Positions 24,278 through 32,862 of a DNA stretch of 64,000 bases are shown one piece after another. Position 1 is the stretch's first letter. Each line of letters starts with the position of its first letter. Source of the DNA: Marinobacter sp. C7 (GTDB lineage Bacteria; Pseudomonadota; Gammaproteobacteria; Pseudomonadales; Oleiphilaceae); assembly GCF_022343555.1 (NCBI RefSeq), contig NZ_JAKQZH010000001.1, forward strand, positions 1,364,001-1,428,000, read 5' to 3'. The notes below the pieces were generated by a model. It saw only the letters and a program-made list of their open reading frames with translations, searched no databases and had not been told where the DNA came from. The position numbers and the translations under genes were made by a program.

Positions 24278-26725
24278 TCAGGACAACGCCTCGGCACCAA
24301 CCGGTACCGGTCTGGCTGCATCCCGGCTGTTGCCTGCACTCAGCCTGAGTGCGTTGAGTACCACGATCAGCGAGCTGGCAGACATCCCGATTGCAGCCAG
24401 CCAGGGCGGGACCAGCCCTGCGGCAGCCAGAGGCAGGGCACAAAGGTTGTAGGCCAGGGCCCAGATCATGTTCTGACGGATCACCCCTCGGGTCTGCCTG
24501 CTGGTATTGAGTGCTTCGACCAGTTGTCTGAGCTGTCCATTGAGAAGCACGGCATCGGCTTTAAGCTGGGTCAGGTCGGCGGCACTCCCCATGGCCACCG
24601 AAAGCCCGGCACCGGCCATGGAGGGGAGGTCGTTCAGCCCGTCCCCGACCATCATCACCTTGTGGCCTTCGCTGGTGAGTTCCTCGAGCACCTCAAGCTT
24701 CTGTTCCGGAGACGCCTGACCAATGGCTTCGGTGATGCCCAGCGCCCCGGCGACCCGGGCCACGTGCCCACTTCGGTCGCCACTGAGCAGAATGGTGCGA
24801 ATCCCCTCCTTCTGGAGGGCCTTGATGGTCTCGGCGGCATCGGTGCGTGGCTCGTCATCGAGTCGGAAGCAGGCCAGCCATTCGGTTTCGGAGGCCAGCC
24901 AGATCTCCATGCCGGTGGATTCACTGCGCTCCGGCAATGGTGCCGAGGTGTGTTGGGCCACAAAGTCCAGGTGGCCGATGGCATAGCTCTGTTCCCCCAG
25001 CTGCCCGGTCAGACCGCCTCCGACATGGTTACGGACATGTTCGATGGCCGCAGCGGGGCGATCATGAAACACACGGGCGATCGGGTGCTCCGAGAATTTC
25101 TCCAGGCCGGCGGCAAGGTACAGACAGGTTTCGTCATCCTGGCTGCCGATGCTGTGCTGGCCCACAAGGCTCAATTCGCCTCGCGTGAGTGTCCCGGTCT
25201 TGTCAAAGATGACCGTATCGATCGTGTTCATGGACTCCAGGGTGTGCCCCCGGGTGGGCAGGAACCCCAGCTTCCGCAGCCGCATGGTCGCCGCGGTAAT
25301 CGCGGTCGGCGTCGCCAGGGACAGGGCGCACGGGCAGGTGACTACCAACACTGACAGCGTGATATCGAAAGCGTTGTCGGCACCTGCCAGCCACCAGCCG
25401 ATCCAGACCAGAGGCGCAAGAATCAGGACCCTGCCGACAAATTTGCCGGCGATCCGGTCTGCCATGCGGGCAACCGGCGGCTTCTCGGACTGGACCCGGT
25501 CCAAGACCCGGAGAATACCGGAGAGTCGTGTCTGGGCGCCGGACTTCTCCACGAGCACATCGAGGGCGTTCTCGCCGTTAATGCTACCGGCGTGGACCTT
25601 GTCCCCGGGCCCTCGGGATTCGGGCAGGTATTCTCCGGTCAACGCCGCTTCGTTGAGAGTGGACTCACCCCGCACGATGCTGCCGTCCACCGGCAGGGTC
25701 TCACCCGGACGGACCCTGACCACATCGCCCGGGCGGATATCGTGGGCCGGAACAATGTCGGTTTCGTTTCCGTTCACCCGTGCCGCCACGGCCGGCTGGA
25801 ATCCTGCCAGGGCATTGCCGGTCAAACCTGCGCGGTAGCGGGCCTGGACTTCGACGTAGCGGCCGAGCAGCAGAAAGAAAGTAAACATGCACACCGACTC
25901 AAAATAGACCTCTTCGCCGCCGAATACCGTCACCCAGGCGCTGGCCGCGTATGCGAGGCCGATGGCAATGGCGACAGGAACGTCCATGGTCAGGTGCCGG
26001 CTGCGGATGTCCCTTCGGGCGTTGCTGAAAAAAGGCCGGGCGCTGTAGAACACCACCGGCGTCGCGACCAACAGGCTGAACCAGCGGAAAAATGCCACGA
26101 ACTCCGGAGACAGATCGTTGACCAGCTCGAAGTAGAGTGGGAAGGCGAGCATCATGCTCTGGAATGACCCGATACCCGCCACCGCCAGGCGAATCAGCAT
26201 CGAGCGGTGCTCCGCTTTCAACTGCTCCTCGACTTCATCGGCCTGGTAGGGGCGCGCGGTGTACCCGAGCTGGTGGATCGCGACCAGCAGATCACTCAGT
26301 CTGACCTGATCTGGTGACCAGACCAGTCTGGCTCTCTGGGTGGTGTGGTTGACCGAAAAACTCTGGACGCCCGGCTGCTGCTTCATGTGGTTCTCGAGCA
26401 GCCAGATGCAGGCGGCACAGGTAATGCCGCCGATCAGCAGGTTAGCCTCCTGACCACCTTTGACGGGCGAGACGAAAGATTGCTGGACCAGGGGATGGTC
26501 CAGCTCGCGCAGGCGCGTGAGCTCGGCCGCCGACAGCTCCCGGGGTGTTACCGCGGGCTCTGTCCGGAAGTCATAGAAGCCTGTCAGACCTTCGCTGTGG
26601 ATGGTCTCGCAAACCGCCTTGCAGCCCTGGCAGCAAAAGTACCTTGTGGTGCCGTCCAGCTCCAGGGTGATGGGTGGGTTCCCTTCGGCAGGCTCGCCGC
26701 AATGGAAGCAGTCCAGGGTACTCAC
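24278..26725 (-). CDS. ccoI: Copper-translocating P-type ATPase for cbb3 oxidase assembly
   Basis: P1B-type ATPase of 815 residues exporting copper to the periplasm for insertion into the cbb3 oxidase. An N-terminal zinc-binding-like region (CFHCG and CCQGCKAVC, residues 6-39) precedes one heavy-metal domain with CAAC (103-106). Eight transmembrane helices, the CPC motif in TCPCALSLATPTA, the DKTGTLT phosphorylation site, the HP segment in SEHPIAR and the MVGDGLNDLPSM hinge are all present. The start overlaps fixH by 4 bases, so the two are coupled. Confidence 0.94.
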   Translation of the reverse strand: MSTLDCFHCGEPAEGNPPITLELDGTTRYFCCQGCKAVCETIHSEGLTGFYDFRTEPAVTPRELSAAELTRLRELDHPLVQQSFVSPVKGGQEANLLIGGITCAACIWLLENHMKQQPGVQSFSVNHTTQRARLVWSPDQVRLSDLLVAIHQLGYTARPYQADEVEEQLKAEHRSMLIRLAVAGIGSFQSMMLAFPLYFELVNDLSPEFVAFFRWFSLLVATPVVFYSARPFFSNARRDIRSRHLTMDVPVAIAIGLAYAASAWVTVFGGEEVYFESVCMFTFFLLLGRYVEVQARYRAGLTGNALAGFQPAVAARVNGNETDIVPAHDIRPGDVVRVRPGETLPVDGSIVRGESTLNEAALTGEYLPESRGPGDKVHAGSINGENALDVLVEKSGAQTRLSGILRVLDRVQSEKPPVARMADRIAGKFVGRVLILAPLVWIGWWLAGADNAFDITLSVLVVTCPCALSLATPTAITAATMRLRKLGFLPTRGHTLESMNTIDTVIFDKTGTLTRGELSLVGQHSIGSQDDETCLYLAAGLEKFSEHPIARVFHDRPAAAIEHVRNHVGGGLTGQLGEQSYAIGHLDFVAQHTSAPLPERSESTGMEIWLASETEWLACFRLDDEPRTDAAETIKALQKEGIRTILLSGDRSGHVARVAGALGITEAIGQASPEQKLEVLEELTSEGHKVMMVGDGLNDLPSMAGAGLSVAMGSAADLTQLKADAVLLNGQLRQLVEALNTSRQTRGVIRQNMIWALAYNLCALPLAAAGLVPPWLAAIGMSASSLIVVLNALRLSAGNSRDAARPVPVGAEALS

Positions 26726-27237
26726 CCCTTAACGGGTTTTTCCGCCTGAATGGTCAGGCCATCTTCCGTTGGCAGCCAGGCCTCGCCCTTGAGGCGCCAC
26801 TTGTTCTCGGGCCCCCGCAGATCGTAGTACCAGCGGCCCTCGATGTCGTGAAGCATGGTGCCTGAGTAATAACCGCTGCCTTCATTCCGGAACTGGATGG
26901 TGCGGTCCCGCTCCGCCAGGGTGGGGTGGAACAGGTTCAGCACCACGTACGGATACTGGGCAGGGCCGGCGTCGGTATCGAGTTTCAGGGTCACCTTGCG
27001 GTCATCGAAATTCATTTCACCGACCATACCCATGCTGTAGGCGAGTTGGTCACGAGCGATCTCGAGGTTGATACCGCGCCCTTCCTTGGAGTAGTCGTCG
27101 GTTACCATGGTGTCCTTCATGTTACTGGCGACCACAATCATGACGGTACACCAGACAATGGCCGCCAAAGGGAAAATGGTCAGGAACCAGAACCAGGGTT
27201 GGCGGTACCAGGGTGCCACCGGGGCGTGTTCACTCAT
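26722..27237 (-). CDS. ccoH: FixH/CcoH family assembly protein
   Basis: Membrane-anchored assembly factor of 171 residues that stabilises the cbb3 oxidase complex. A single N-terminal helix (about residues 14-38, starting PWFWFLTIFPLAAI) is followed by a periplasmic beta-rich domain with the typical MVTDDYSKEGRGINLEIARD segment. It is the second gene of the ccoGHIS group, 48 bases after ccoG, and overlaps ccoI. Confidence 0.9.
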   Translation of the reverse strand: MSEHAPVAPWYRQPWFWFLTIFPLAAIVWCTVMIVVASNMKDTMVTDDYSKEGRGINLEIARDQLAYSMGMVGEMNFDDRKVTLKLDTDAGPAQYPYVVLNLFHPTLAERDRTIQFRNEGSGYYSGTMLHDIEGRWYYDLRGPENKWRLKGEAWLPTEDGLTIQAEKPVKG

Positions 27238-27285
27238 AATGCTTCATCTCTATTCAAGCCGGTTAACCGGAGCTAATTGTACAAA

Positions 27286-28716
27286 TCAGCGCGTTGGACC
27301 GACAAACCGGCTTTCAGTTTCAAGTTTCAGTGACGGATCTGTTTCGGAAACTGCCCGGAAACGAATCTCGTTGTTGGATTCGGCGATGGACTCGGGTGGA
27401 ACGTCCACCACCGTCGGCAGGGAGCGGTTCTCGCCACTTTCAACGGTCACTCTGGTGTCGGTCAGGATCTGGATGTCCTCGAGGCCGCTCACAGAGATCG
27501 AGAAAACCTGTGGTACTTCGGTCATGTTGGCAATCTTCAACGTATAGGAGTTCTCGATCCGGCCCTGACCATTGAAACTGTACAATGCGCCACGATCACG
27601 CAGGGCGTCCATCTGGGCCGGCACCCGGGTGGCGATGGTAACGATGATTGCTGAAATCATCAGTACCAACATGATGCCGTAGCCAAAGGTTCGGGGGCGG
27701 AGCAACTTGGATTGCTTGCCTTCGAGCTCATTCTCCGTGGTGTACCGGATCAGACCCGTGGGATAGTTCATCTTCTCCATGACTTCGTCACAGGCATCGA
27801 TACACAGGGCGCAGCCGATGCACTCGTACTGGAGTCCGTCCCGGATGTCGATGCCGGTGGGGCAGACCTGGACACACTGACCACAGTCGATGCAGTCCCC
27901 CAGGCCCAGTTCCTCCGGATCAACGCCTTTCTTGCGGCTGCCCCGGGGCTCGCCACGGTTCGGGTCGTAGGAGACAACCCGGGTGTTCGGGTCGAACATC
28001 ACCGACTGGAAGCGCGCATACGGGCACATGTACAGGCATACCTGTTCACGCATCCAGCCGGCGTTCAGATAGGTGGCCACGGTGAAGAAGGCCACCCAGA
28101 AGTAGGCCCAGCCATTGGCATGGAGAGTGAACAGGTCGCCAATCAACTCGCGAATGGGGTAGAAATACCCGACAAACGTGAGGCCGGTTGCCAGCGCAAT
28201 CAGCAGCCAGACTGCATGCTTGGCGGATTTCTTCGCTATTTTGGCGCCGGAATTCGGTGCCTTGTCGAGCTTCATCCGCTTGTTGCGGCTACCTTCGATC
28301 CGCTCCTCAACCCACATGAAGATAAAGGTCCACACCGTTTGCGGGCAGGTATACCCACACCAGACCCGGCCAAACAGCGTGGTGATAAAAAACAGACCGT
28401 AGGCGCAGATGATCAGCATCCCCGACAGCAGGATGAAATCCTTGGGATAGAAGGTCATGCCGTAGAGGTGGAATTCCCGTGCAGGGAGGTCGAAATGGAT
28501 CAGCGGCTGGCCATCGATGGTGATCCATACGAACAGGAAATACATACCCATCAGGAGGGTCAGACTTACGTTCCGAATTCGCTGGAAGAAGCCTTTTACT
28601 TCCTTGACATAGATCTTCTTTCGGCTCGCGTAGAGCTCAACGGTTTCGGTTTTTTTGTTTTTGTTGGAGGAATCAGACGAAGGGTCAACCTGTTTGACCG
28701 GAATCTCACTGCTCAT
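27286..28716 (-). CDS. ccoG: Cytochrome oxidase accessory protein CcoG (RdxA/FixG)
   Basis: Membrane iron-sulfur protein of 476 residues acting in copper reduction and delivery during cbb3 maturation. It has about five helices, a membrane-facing CGYTCPQTVW motif, and a ferredoxin-like double cluster region CIDCGQCVQVCPTGID and CIGCALCIDACD. The C-terminal third is an immunoglobulin-like periplasmic FixG domain. It heads the assembly group, separated from ccoP by 139 bases that include a long hairpin. Confidence 0.93.
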   Translation of the reverse strand: MSSEIPVKQVDPSSDSSNKNKKTETVELYASRKKIYVKEVKGFFQRIRNVSLTLLMGMYFLFVWITIDGQPLIHFDLPAREFHLYGMTFYPKDFILLSGMLIICAYGLFFITTLFGRVWCGYTCPQTVWTFIFMWVEERIEGSRNKRMKLDKAPNSGAKIAKKSAKHAVWLLIALATGLTFVGYFYPIRELIGDLFTLHANGWAYFWVAFFTVATYLNAGWMREQVCLYMCPYARFQSVMFDPNTRVVSYDPNRGEPRGSRKKGVDPEELGLGDCIDCGQCVQVCPTGIDIRDGLQYECIGCALCIDACDEVMEKMNYPTGLIRYTTENELEGKQSKLLRPRTFGYGIMLVLMISAIIVTIATRVPAQMDALRDRGALYSFNGQGRIENSYTLKIANMTEVPQVFSISVSGLEDIQILTDTRVTVESGENRSLPTVVDVPPESIAESNNEIRFRAVSETDPSLKLETESRFVGPTR

Positions 28717-28772
28717 CGTAACCTCCCGATGAAAGGATAAAACGGGGAGCGGGCCTCGGTGGGTCTGCTGAT

Positions 28773-28816
28773 CTTTTCAAGCCTGTGCCCGCGCGGGCAG
28801 ACACAGGGTTGAAAAG
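28773..28816 (-). terminator. Long imperfect hairpin between ccoP and ccoG
   Basis: Nested complementary blocks (CTTTTCAA/TTGAAAAG, CCTGTG/CACAGG and the palindrome CCCGCGCGGG) can fold into one extended stem about 40 bases after ccoP. It lacks a T-tract, so partial termination or an RNA-processing and stabilising role that separates the structural and assembly genes is more likely than complete termination. Confidence 0.5.
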
Positions 28817-28855
28817 ACCGGGCCAGGGCAGGGATGCGCCCCGGCCGGATCATTC

Positions 28856-29746
28856 TCAGTTGGACAGGCTGTAAACGTAAGCCGCGAGGATCTGGATCTG
28901 GTCCTCGGTCAGGCGTCCGGCCTGGGCGGGCATCTGGTTCTGGCGACCGTTCATGACGGTTTCCTTGATCCAGTCGTAGGTGGACCCGTACAGCCAGGTG
29001 TTGTCAGTCAGGTTCGGTGCGCCCATGGCCTGGTTACCCTTGCCATCCGGGCCGTGGCACGCCACACACGCCTGCTGGAATACCTGCGCTCCGGCTTCGG
29101 CTGCCTCAGGATCCTCGGCACGACCGCTGAAGCTCAGCACATAGTTCACCACCTGATCCACCTGCTCGTTGGTCATGCTGGGCATGGTGCCTTTGGCGGG
29201 CATGTTGCCCATACGGCCATTGTGCAGGGTTTCGAGGATGGCATCCGGCGTGCCGCCGTAGAGCCAATCATCGTCGGTCAGGTTCGGGAAGCCAACCTGG
29301 CCGCGGGCCGCAGAGCCGTGGCATACCGCGCAGTTGTTGGCGAACAGGCGCTGGCCGATCTTCAGGGCGTCCTCGTTGGTAGCCAGTTGTGGTACCGGGG
29401 TATCGCCATACTGGGCATAGATTTCGCCATATTTCTCTTCGGCCGCGGCCACTTCGGCTTCCCACTGGTTGGTGGAGGTCCAGCCCAGCAGGCCCTTGTA
29501 GTTACCGAGGCCCGGATACAGTGCCAGATAACCGAGAGCGAACACACAGGTCGCCATGAACAGATAGAACCACCACTTTGGCAGAGGGTTATCGTATTCC
29601 TCAATGCCATCGAAGGAATGGCCCATGGTGCGGTCTGTTTCGACATCAGTGGTCTGGTTCTTCCGGGTTGCCCACAGAAGCCAAGCACAGCCAAAAACAG
29701 TACCGAGCACGATCACACTGATCCAGATGCTCCAGAAGGTACTCAT
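28856..29746 (-). CDS. ccoP: cbb3 oxidase diheme cytochrome c subunit
   Basis: Diheme c-type cytochrome subunit of 296 residues that feeds electrons to CcoO/CcoN. Two N-terminal helices (about residues 5-26 and 57-77) anchor it, and two heme-binding motifs, CAVCH (139-143) and CVACH (227-231), are followed by Met ligands in NMPAKG and QMPAQ. Its start overlaps the end of ccoQ by 4 bases. It is the last structural gene of the ccoNOQP operon. Confidence 0.95.
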   Translation of the reverse strand: MSTFWSIWISVIVLGTVFGCAWLLWATRKNQTTDVETDRTMGHSFDGIEEYDNPLPKWWFYLFMATCVFALGYLALYPGLGNYKGLLGWTSTNQWEAEVAAAEEKYGEIYAQYGDTPVPQLATNEDALKIGQRLFANNCAVCHGSAARGQVGFPNLTDDDWLYGGTPDAILETLHNGRMGNMPAKGTMPSMTNEQVDQVVNYVLSFSGRAEDPEAAEAGAQVFQQACVACHGPDGKGNQAMGAPNLTDNTWLYGSTYDWIKETVMNGRQNQMPAQAGRLTEDQIQILAAYVYSLSN

Positions 29747-29928
29747 TGTTTCTTCTCCGTTTTTTCCTGTTCGAGAGTACGCTTTTCCACGTCGTCATCG
29801 TCAAAGGGCAGGTGTGCCGCTTCGTCATTGGCCTTCTTGCGGTGGGCACTGTAGGCCCACCAGACGATGCCAAGGAAGATCGCCATTACCAGAAGGGTGT
29901 GAATTCCGCGTAACTCATTGATATCCAT
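29743..29928 (-). CDS. ccoQ: cbb3 oxidase small subunit CcoQ
   Basis: Single-helix subunit of 61 residues that stabilises the assembled oxidase. It has one N-terminal membrane helix (HTLLVMAIFLGIVWWAYSAH) and a charged cytoplasmic tail with the DDDDVEKRTLEQEK stretch. It sits 4 bases after ccoO and overlaps ccoP by 4 bases, the canonical position. Confidence 0.93.
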   Translation of the reverse strand: MDINELRGIHTLLVMAIFLGIVWWAYSAHRKKANDEAAHLPFDDDDVEKRTLEQEKTEKKQ

Positions 29929-29932
29929 GGGA

Positions 29933-30541
29933 TCACCGTTTGTCTGAAATCACAGTACCCAGCTGCTGCAGGTATGCGACCAGCGCTTCAATTTCGAATT
30001 TACCCTGAATGTCGGCGGACGCAGCGGCGATCTGCTCGTCGGTGTATGGTACGCCGAGTGTTTGCAGGGTCTGCATCCGGTCATCGATGCTTTCATGATC
30101 GACACGGTTCTCGAACAGCCAGGGGAACGCCGGCATGTTGGATTCCGGTACCACACTGCGCGGGTTATACAGATGCTGGCGCTGCCAGGCATCGGAATAA
30201 CGTCCGCCAACACGGGCGAGGTCCGGGCCGGTACGCTTGGAACCCCACAGGAACGGGCGGTCGTAAACGAACTCACCCGCAACGGAGTAGTGGCCATAGC
30301 GCTCGGTTTCCGCACGGAAAGGACGGATCTGCTGGGTATGGCACACATGGCAGCCTTCGCGGATGTAGATATCCCGGCCTTCCAGCTCCAGAGCGGAGAG
30401 GGGCTCAAGACCCTCAACCGGCTCATTGGTCTGCTTCAGGAAGAACAGGGGCACAACTTCCACCAGGAACCCGCCACTGATGGCCAGAACGATCAGCACG
30501 ATCATCAGGCCAATGTTCTTTTCAATAATTTCGTGTTTCAT
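29933..30541 (-). CDS. ccoO: cbb3 oxidase monoheme cytochrome c subunit
   Basis: Membrane-anchored monoheme cytochrome c of 202 residues. One N-terminal helix (residues 10-34), the heme site CHVCH (64-68) followed by TQQIRPF, and the [20 protein letters not shown] segment are classical CcoO. It lies 15 bases downstream of ccoN in the operon. Confidence 0.95.
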   Translation of the reverse strand: MKHEIIEKNIGLMIVLIVLAISGGFLVEVVPLFFLKQTNEPVEGLEPLSALELEGRDIYIREGCHVCHTQQIRPFRAETERYGHYSVAGEFVYDRPFLWGSKRTGPDLARVGGRYSDAWQRQHLYNPRSVVPESNMPAFPWLFENRVDHESIDDRMQTLQTLGVPYTDEQIAAASADIQGKFEIEALVAYLQQLGTVISDKR

Positions 30542-30556
30542 CTGATCTCTCTCCCG

Positions 30557-31987
30557 TTACGCCGCCTGAGCCGCAGCGCTGTCAGCTGCAACCGCTTCTT
30601 TCTGACGAACGGTCATGTACACGTTGTATGCCATGATCAGCATGCCGCTCAGGAAGATCACGCCACCCAGGAAGCGGACGAAGTAGCCCGGGTAGGAGGC
30701 TTCCAGGGCTTCCACGAAGCTGTAGGTCAGGGTGCCGTCTTCGTTCACTGCGCGCCACATCAGACCCTGCATGATGCCGTTAACCCACATGGCAACGATG
30801 TAGAGAACGGTGCCGACGGTGGCCAGCCAGAAATGCACGTTGATCAGGGCTGTGCTGTACATGGCCTGCAGGCCCCAGAGTTTCGGGATCAGGTGGTAGA
30901 CCGCACCGATACTGATCATGGCAACCCAGCCCAGCGCACCGGAGTGAACGTGGCCGATGGTCCAGTCAGTGTTGTGAGACAGTGCGTTTACCGTCTTGAT
31001 GGACATCATCGGGCCTTCGAAGGTAGACATGCCGTAGAAGGACAGGGAGACCACCAGGAAGCGGAGGATCGGATCGGTGCGAAGTTTGTGCCAGGCACCG
31101 GACAGGGTCATCATGCCGTTGATCATGCCGCCCCAGGACGGAGCCAGGAGGATCAGGGACATAACCATGCCTGCGGTCTGCGCCCAGTCAGGCAGTGCAG
31201 AGTAGTGCAGGTGGTGGCCACCGGCCCATACGTAGGTAGCGATCAGCGCCCAGAAGTGAACGATGGACAGGCGATAGGAGTAAACCGGACGGTTGGCCTG
31301 CTTGGGAACGAAGTAATACATCATGCCCAGGAAGCCGGCGGTCAGGAAGAAACCGACGGCGTTGTGGCCATACCACCACTGCATCATGGCGTCGGTGACA
31401 CCGGCGTATGCAGAGTAGGACTTGAAGGCCGTGGCGGGCAGCGCCATGTTGTTGCCGATGTGCAGGGCCGCAACCGTGATGATGAACGCACCGTAGAACC
31501 AGTTGGCCACGTAAATGTGCGGCGTGCTCCGCTTCATGATCGTTCCGAAGAACACCAGGGCGTAGGTTACCCAGACCACGGCGATGGCGATGTCAATCGG
31601 CCACTCGAGCTCGGCGTACTCCTTGGATGTAGTAAGGCCCATTGGCAGGGTGATGGCTGCTGCCACAATGATTGCCTGCCAGCCCCAGAAAGTGAACGCC
31701 GCCAGACCGTCCGATATCAGGCGGGCCTGACACGTACGCTGGACTACGTAATAGGAGGTGGCAAACAAGGCACTTCCGCCAAAGCCGAAGATAACGGCGT
31801 TGGTATGCAGCGGCCGGAGCCGGCCGAAGTGGGTAAAGGGCAGGTCGAGGTTGAGGGATGGCCAGACGAGCTGCGCTGCGATCAGCACACCCATAGCCAT
31901 TCCTACAATACCCCATACCACTGTCATGATGGCGAACTGTCTCACCACCTTGTAGTTGTATGTCAGGTTTGCATTTACTGTGCTCAT
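30557..31987 (-). CDS. ccoN: cbb3 oxidase catalytic subunit I
   Basis: Heme-copper oxidase subunit reducing oxygen to water with high affinity, 476 residues and about 12 helices. Histidine ligands for low-spin heme, CuB and high-spin heme are visible in [31 protein letters not shown] and VHSGALGWV. The C-terminus [13 protein letters not shown] is a soluble tail. The gene opens ccoNOQP; an Anr/FNR-like box and a possible -10 lie upstream, indicating induction at low oxygen. Confidence 0.96.
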   Translation of the reverse strand: MSTVNANLTYNYKVVRQFAIMTVVWGIVGMAMGVLIAAQLVWPSLNLDLPFTHFGRLRPLHTNAVIFGFGGSALFATSYYVVQRTCQARLISDGLAAFTFWGWQAIIVAAAITLPMGLTTSKEYAELEWPIDIAIAVVWVTYALVFFGTIMKRSTPHIYVANWFYGAFIITVAALHIGNNMALPATAFKSYSAYAGVTDAMMQWWYGHNAVGFFLTAGFLGMMYYFVPKQANRPVYSYRLSIVHFWALIATYVWAGGHHLHYSALPDWAQTAGMVMSLILLAPSWGGMINGMMTLSGAWHKLRTDPILRFLVVSLSFYGMSTFEGPMMSIKTVNALSHNTDWTIGHVHSGALGWVAMISIGAVYHLIPKLWGLQAMYSTALINVHFWLATVGTVLYIVAMWVNGIMQGLMWRAVNEDGTLTYSFVEALEASYPGYFVRFLGGVIFLSGMLIMAYNVYMTVRQKEAVAADSAAAQAA

Positions 31988-32041
31988 AGCCTTACCAATG
32001 GGTTTAGGATGGGGAATTATGCGGGCGCAAGTATGGAGAAA

Positions 32042-32047
32042 CCATTA
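32042..32047 (-). promoter_or_regulatory. Possible -10 element of the ccoN promoter
   Basis: On the minus strand TAATGG lies about 55 bases before the ccoN ATG. With a start near 32035, the FNR-like box would be centred about 46 bases upstream, close to the usual activating position. Confidence 0.3.
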
Positions 32048-32074
32048 GCTGTTTGCAATGACTCAGGTCAACTC

Positions 32075-32088
32075 CTGATATCCGTCAA
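32075..32088 (-). promoter_or_regulatory. Anr/FNR-like box upstream of ccoN
   Basis: On the minus strand the sequence TTGACGGATATCAG matches the FNR/Anr consensus TTGAT-N4-ATCAA at 8 of 10 positions, with changes only at the fifth and last. It is centred about 94 bases before the ccoN ATG. Anr or FNR commonly activates ccoNOQP under oxygen limitation. Confidence 0.55.
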
Positions 32089-32208
32089 ATTCACCGAAAT
32101 CAGCGACATGGCGAGCATGTGAATCATTCGCGAAGAGAGGGTTGCGCCCTGGGTAATTGCTGCTTGCTATCGGGTATGATAGCCCCTGATCTGGCAGAGG
32201 TGAATTCA

Positions 32209-32862
32209 GTGGAATTGATTAAGAGCAATTACTACGAAAATCAGCCGAAAGTCGTAATGGTTCTGGCCCATGGTGCTGGCGCACCGGCTGATTCGCCCTT
32301 TATGAACGAGCTTTCCGCTGCCCTGGATGCGGAGGGGGTCGCGACGGTGCGGTTCGAATTTCCTTATATGGAAAAGCGGCGGCAAGATGGTAAGAAACGA
32401 CCACCGGACCGGCAGCCCCGACTTCTCGAGCGTTTCCGGAGCGTCCTTGCGACGGTACGGGCAGAGGTTGGAGATGCGTGCCCCGTTGTTATCGGGGGCA
32501 AATCCATGGGCGGTCGAATGGCCAGCATCCTTGCGGCAGAAGACGCCGGAATAGATGGGGTGGTGTGCTTCGGTTACCCGTTTCATCCCCCGGGCAAGCC
32601 CGACAATTGGCGTGTCGACCATTTTCCCCGGATTGATTGCCCCATCCTGGTGATTCAGGGAACCCGGGATCCATTCGGCAAGCCCGATGAAGTTGCTGGG
32701 TGGCAGGAGGAGCTCGGAGCCTGCCAGGTCGTCTGGCTGGAGGGTGGTAATCACGATTTCCAACCGCTGGCCCGTCAGCCGGAATCCCGACAGGATCTGA
32801 TCGGGAAGGCTGCCAGTCAGGTCCGCTCATTTACTGAGTCGAGGGTATGTTCCAGTCGATAG
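32209..32862 (+). CDS. Alpha/beta-hydrolase family protein (Tex30/KANL3-like)
   Basis: A small cytoplasmic hydrolase of 217 residues. VMVLAHGAGAP is the oxyanion loop, GGKSMGGRM holds the nucleophilic serine, an Asp in GTRDPFG and a His in GGNHDF complete a triad, and GYPFHPPGKP is typical of the bacterial Tex30-like group. The substrate is unknown. The GTG at 32209 has GAGG 8 bases upstream and begins just before the conserved domain; the frame is open back to 32119. Its 3' end overlaps the convergent diguanylate cyclase gene by 32 bases. Confidence 0.78.
   Translation: MELIKSNYYENQPKVVMVLAHGAGAPADSPFMNELSAALDAEGVATVRFEFPYMEKRRQDGKKRPPDRQPRLLERFRSVLATVRAEVGDACPVVIGGKSMGGRMASILAAEDAGIDGVVCFGYPFHPPGKPDNWRVDHFPRIDCPILVIQGTRDPFGKPDEVAGWQEELGACQVVWLEGGNHDFQPLARQPESRQDLIGKAASQVRSFTESRVCSSR

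Noticed and set aside
24241..24339. Longer N-terminus for CcoS
   Set aside because: The extra residues are unlike CcoS, which begins directly with its membrane helix; a ribosome-binding site supports the GTG at 24240.
30062..32122. 686-codon plus-strand open frame opposite ccoO and ccoN
   Set aside because: It is fully antisense to strongly conserved oxidase genes; its length reflects GC-rich codon bias.
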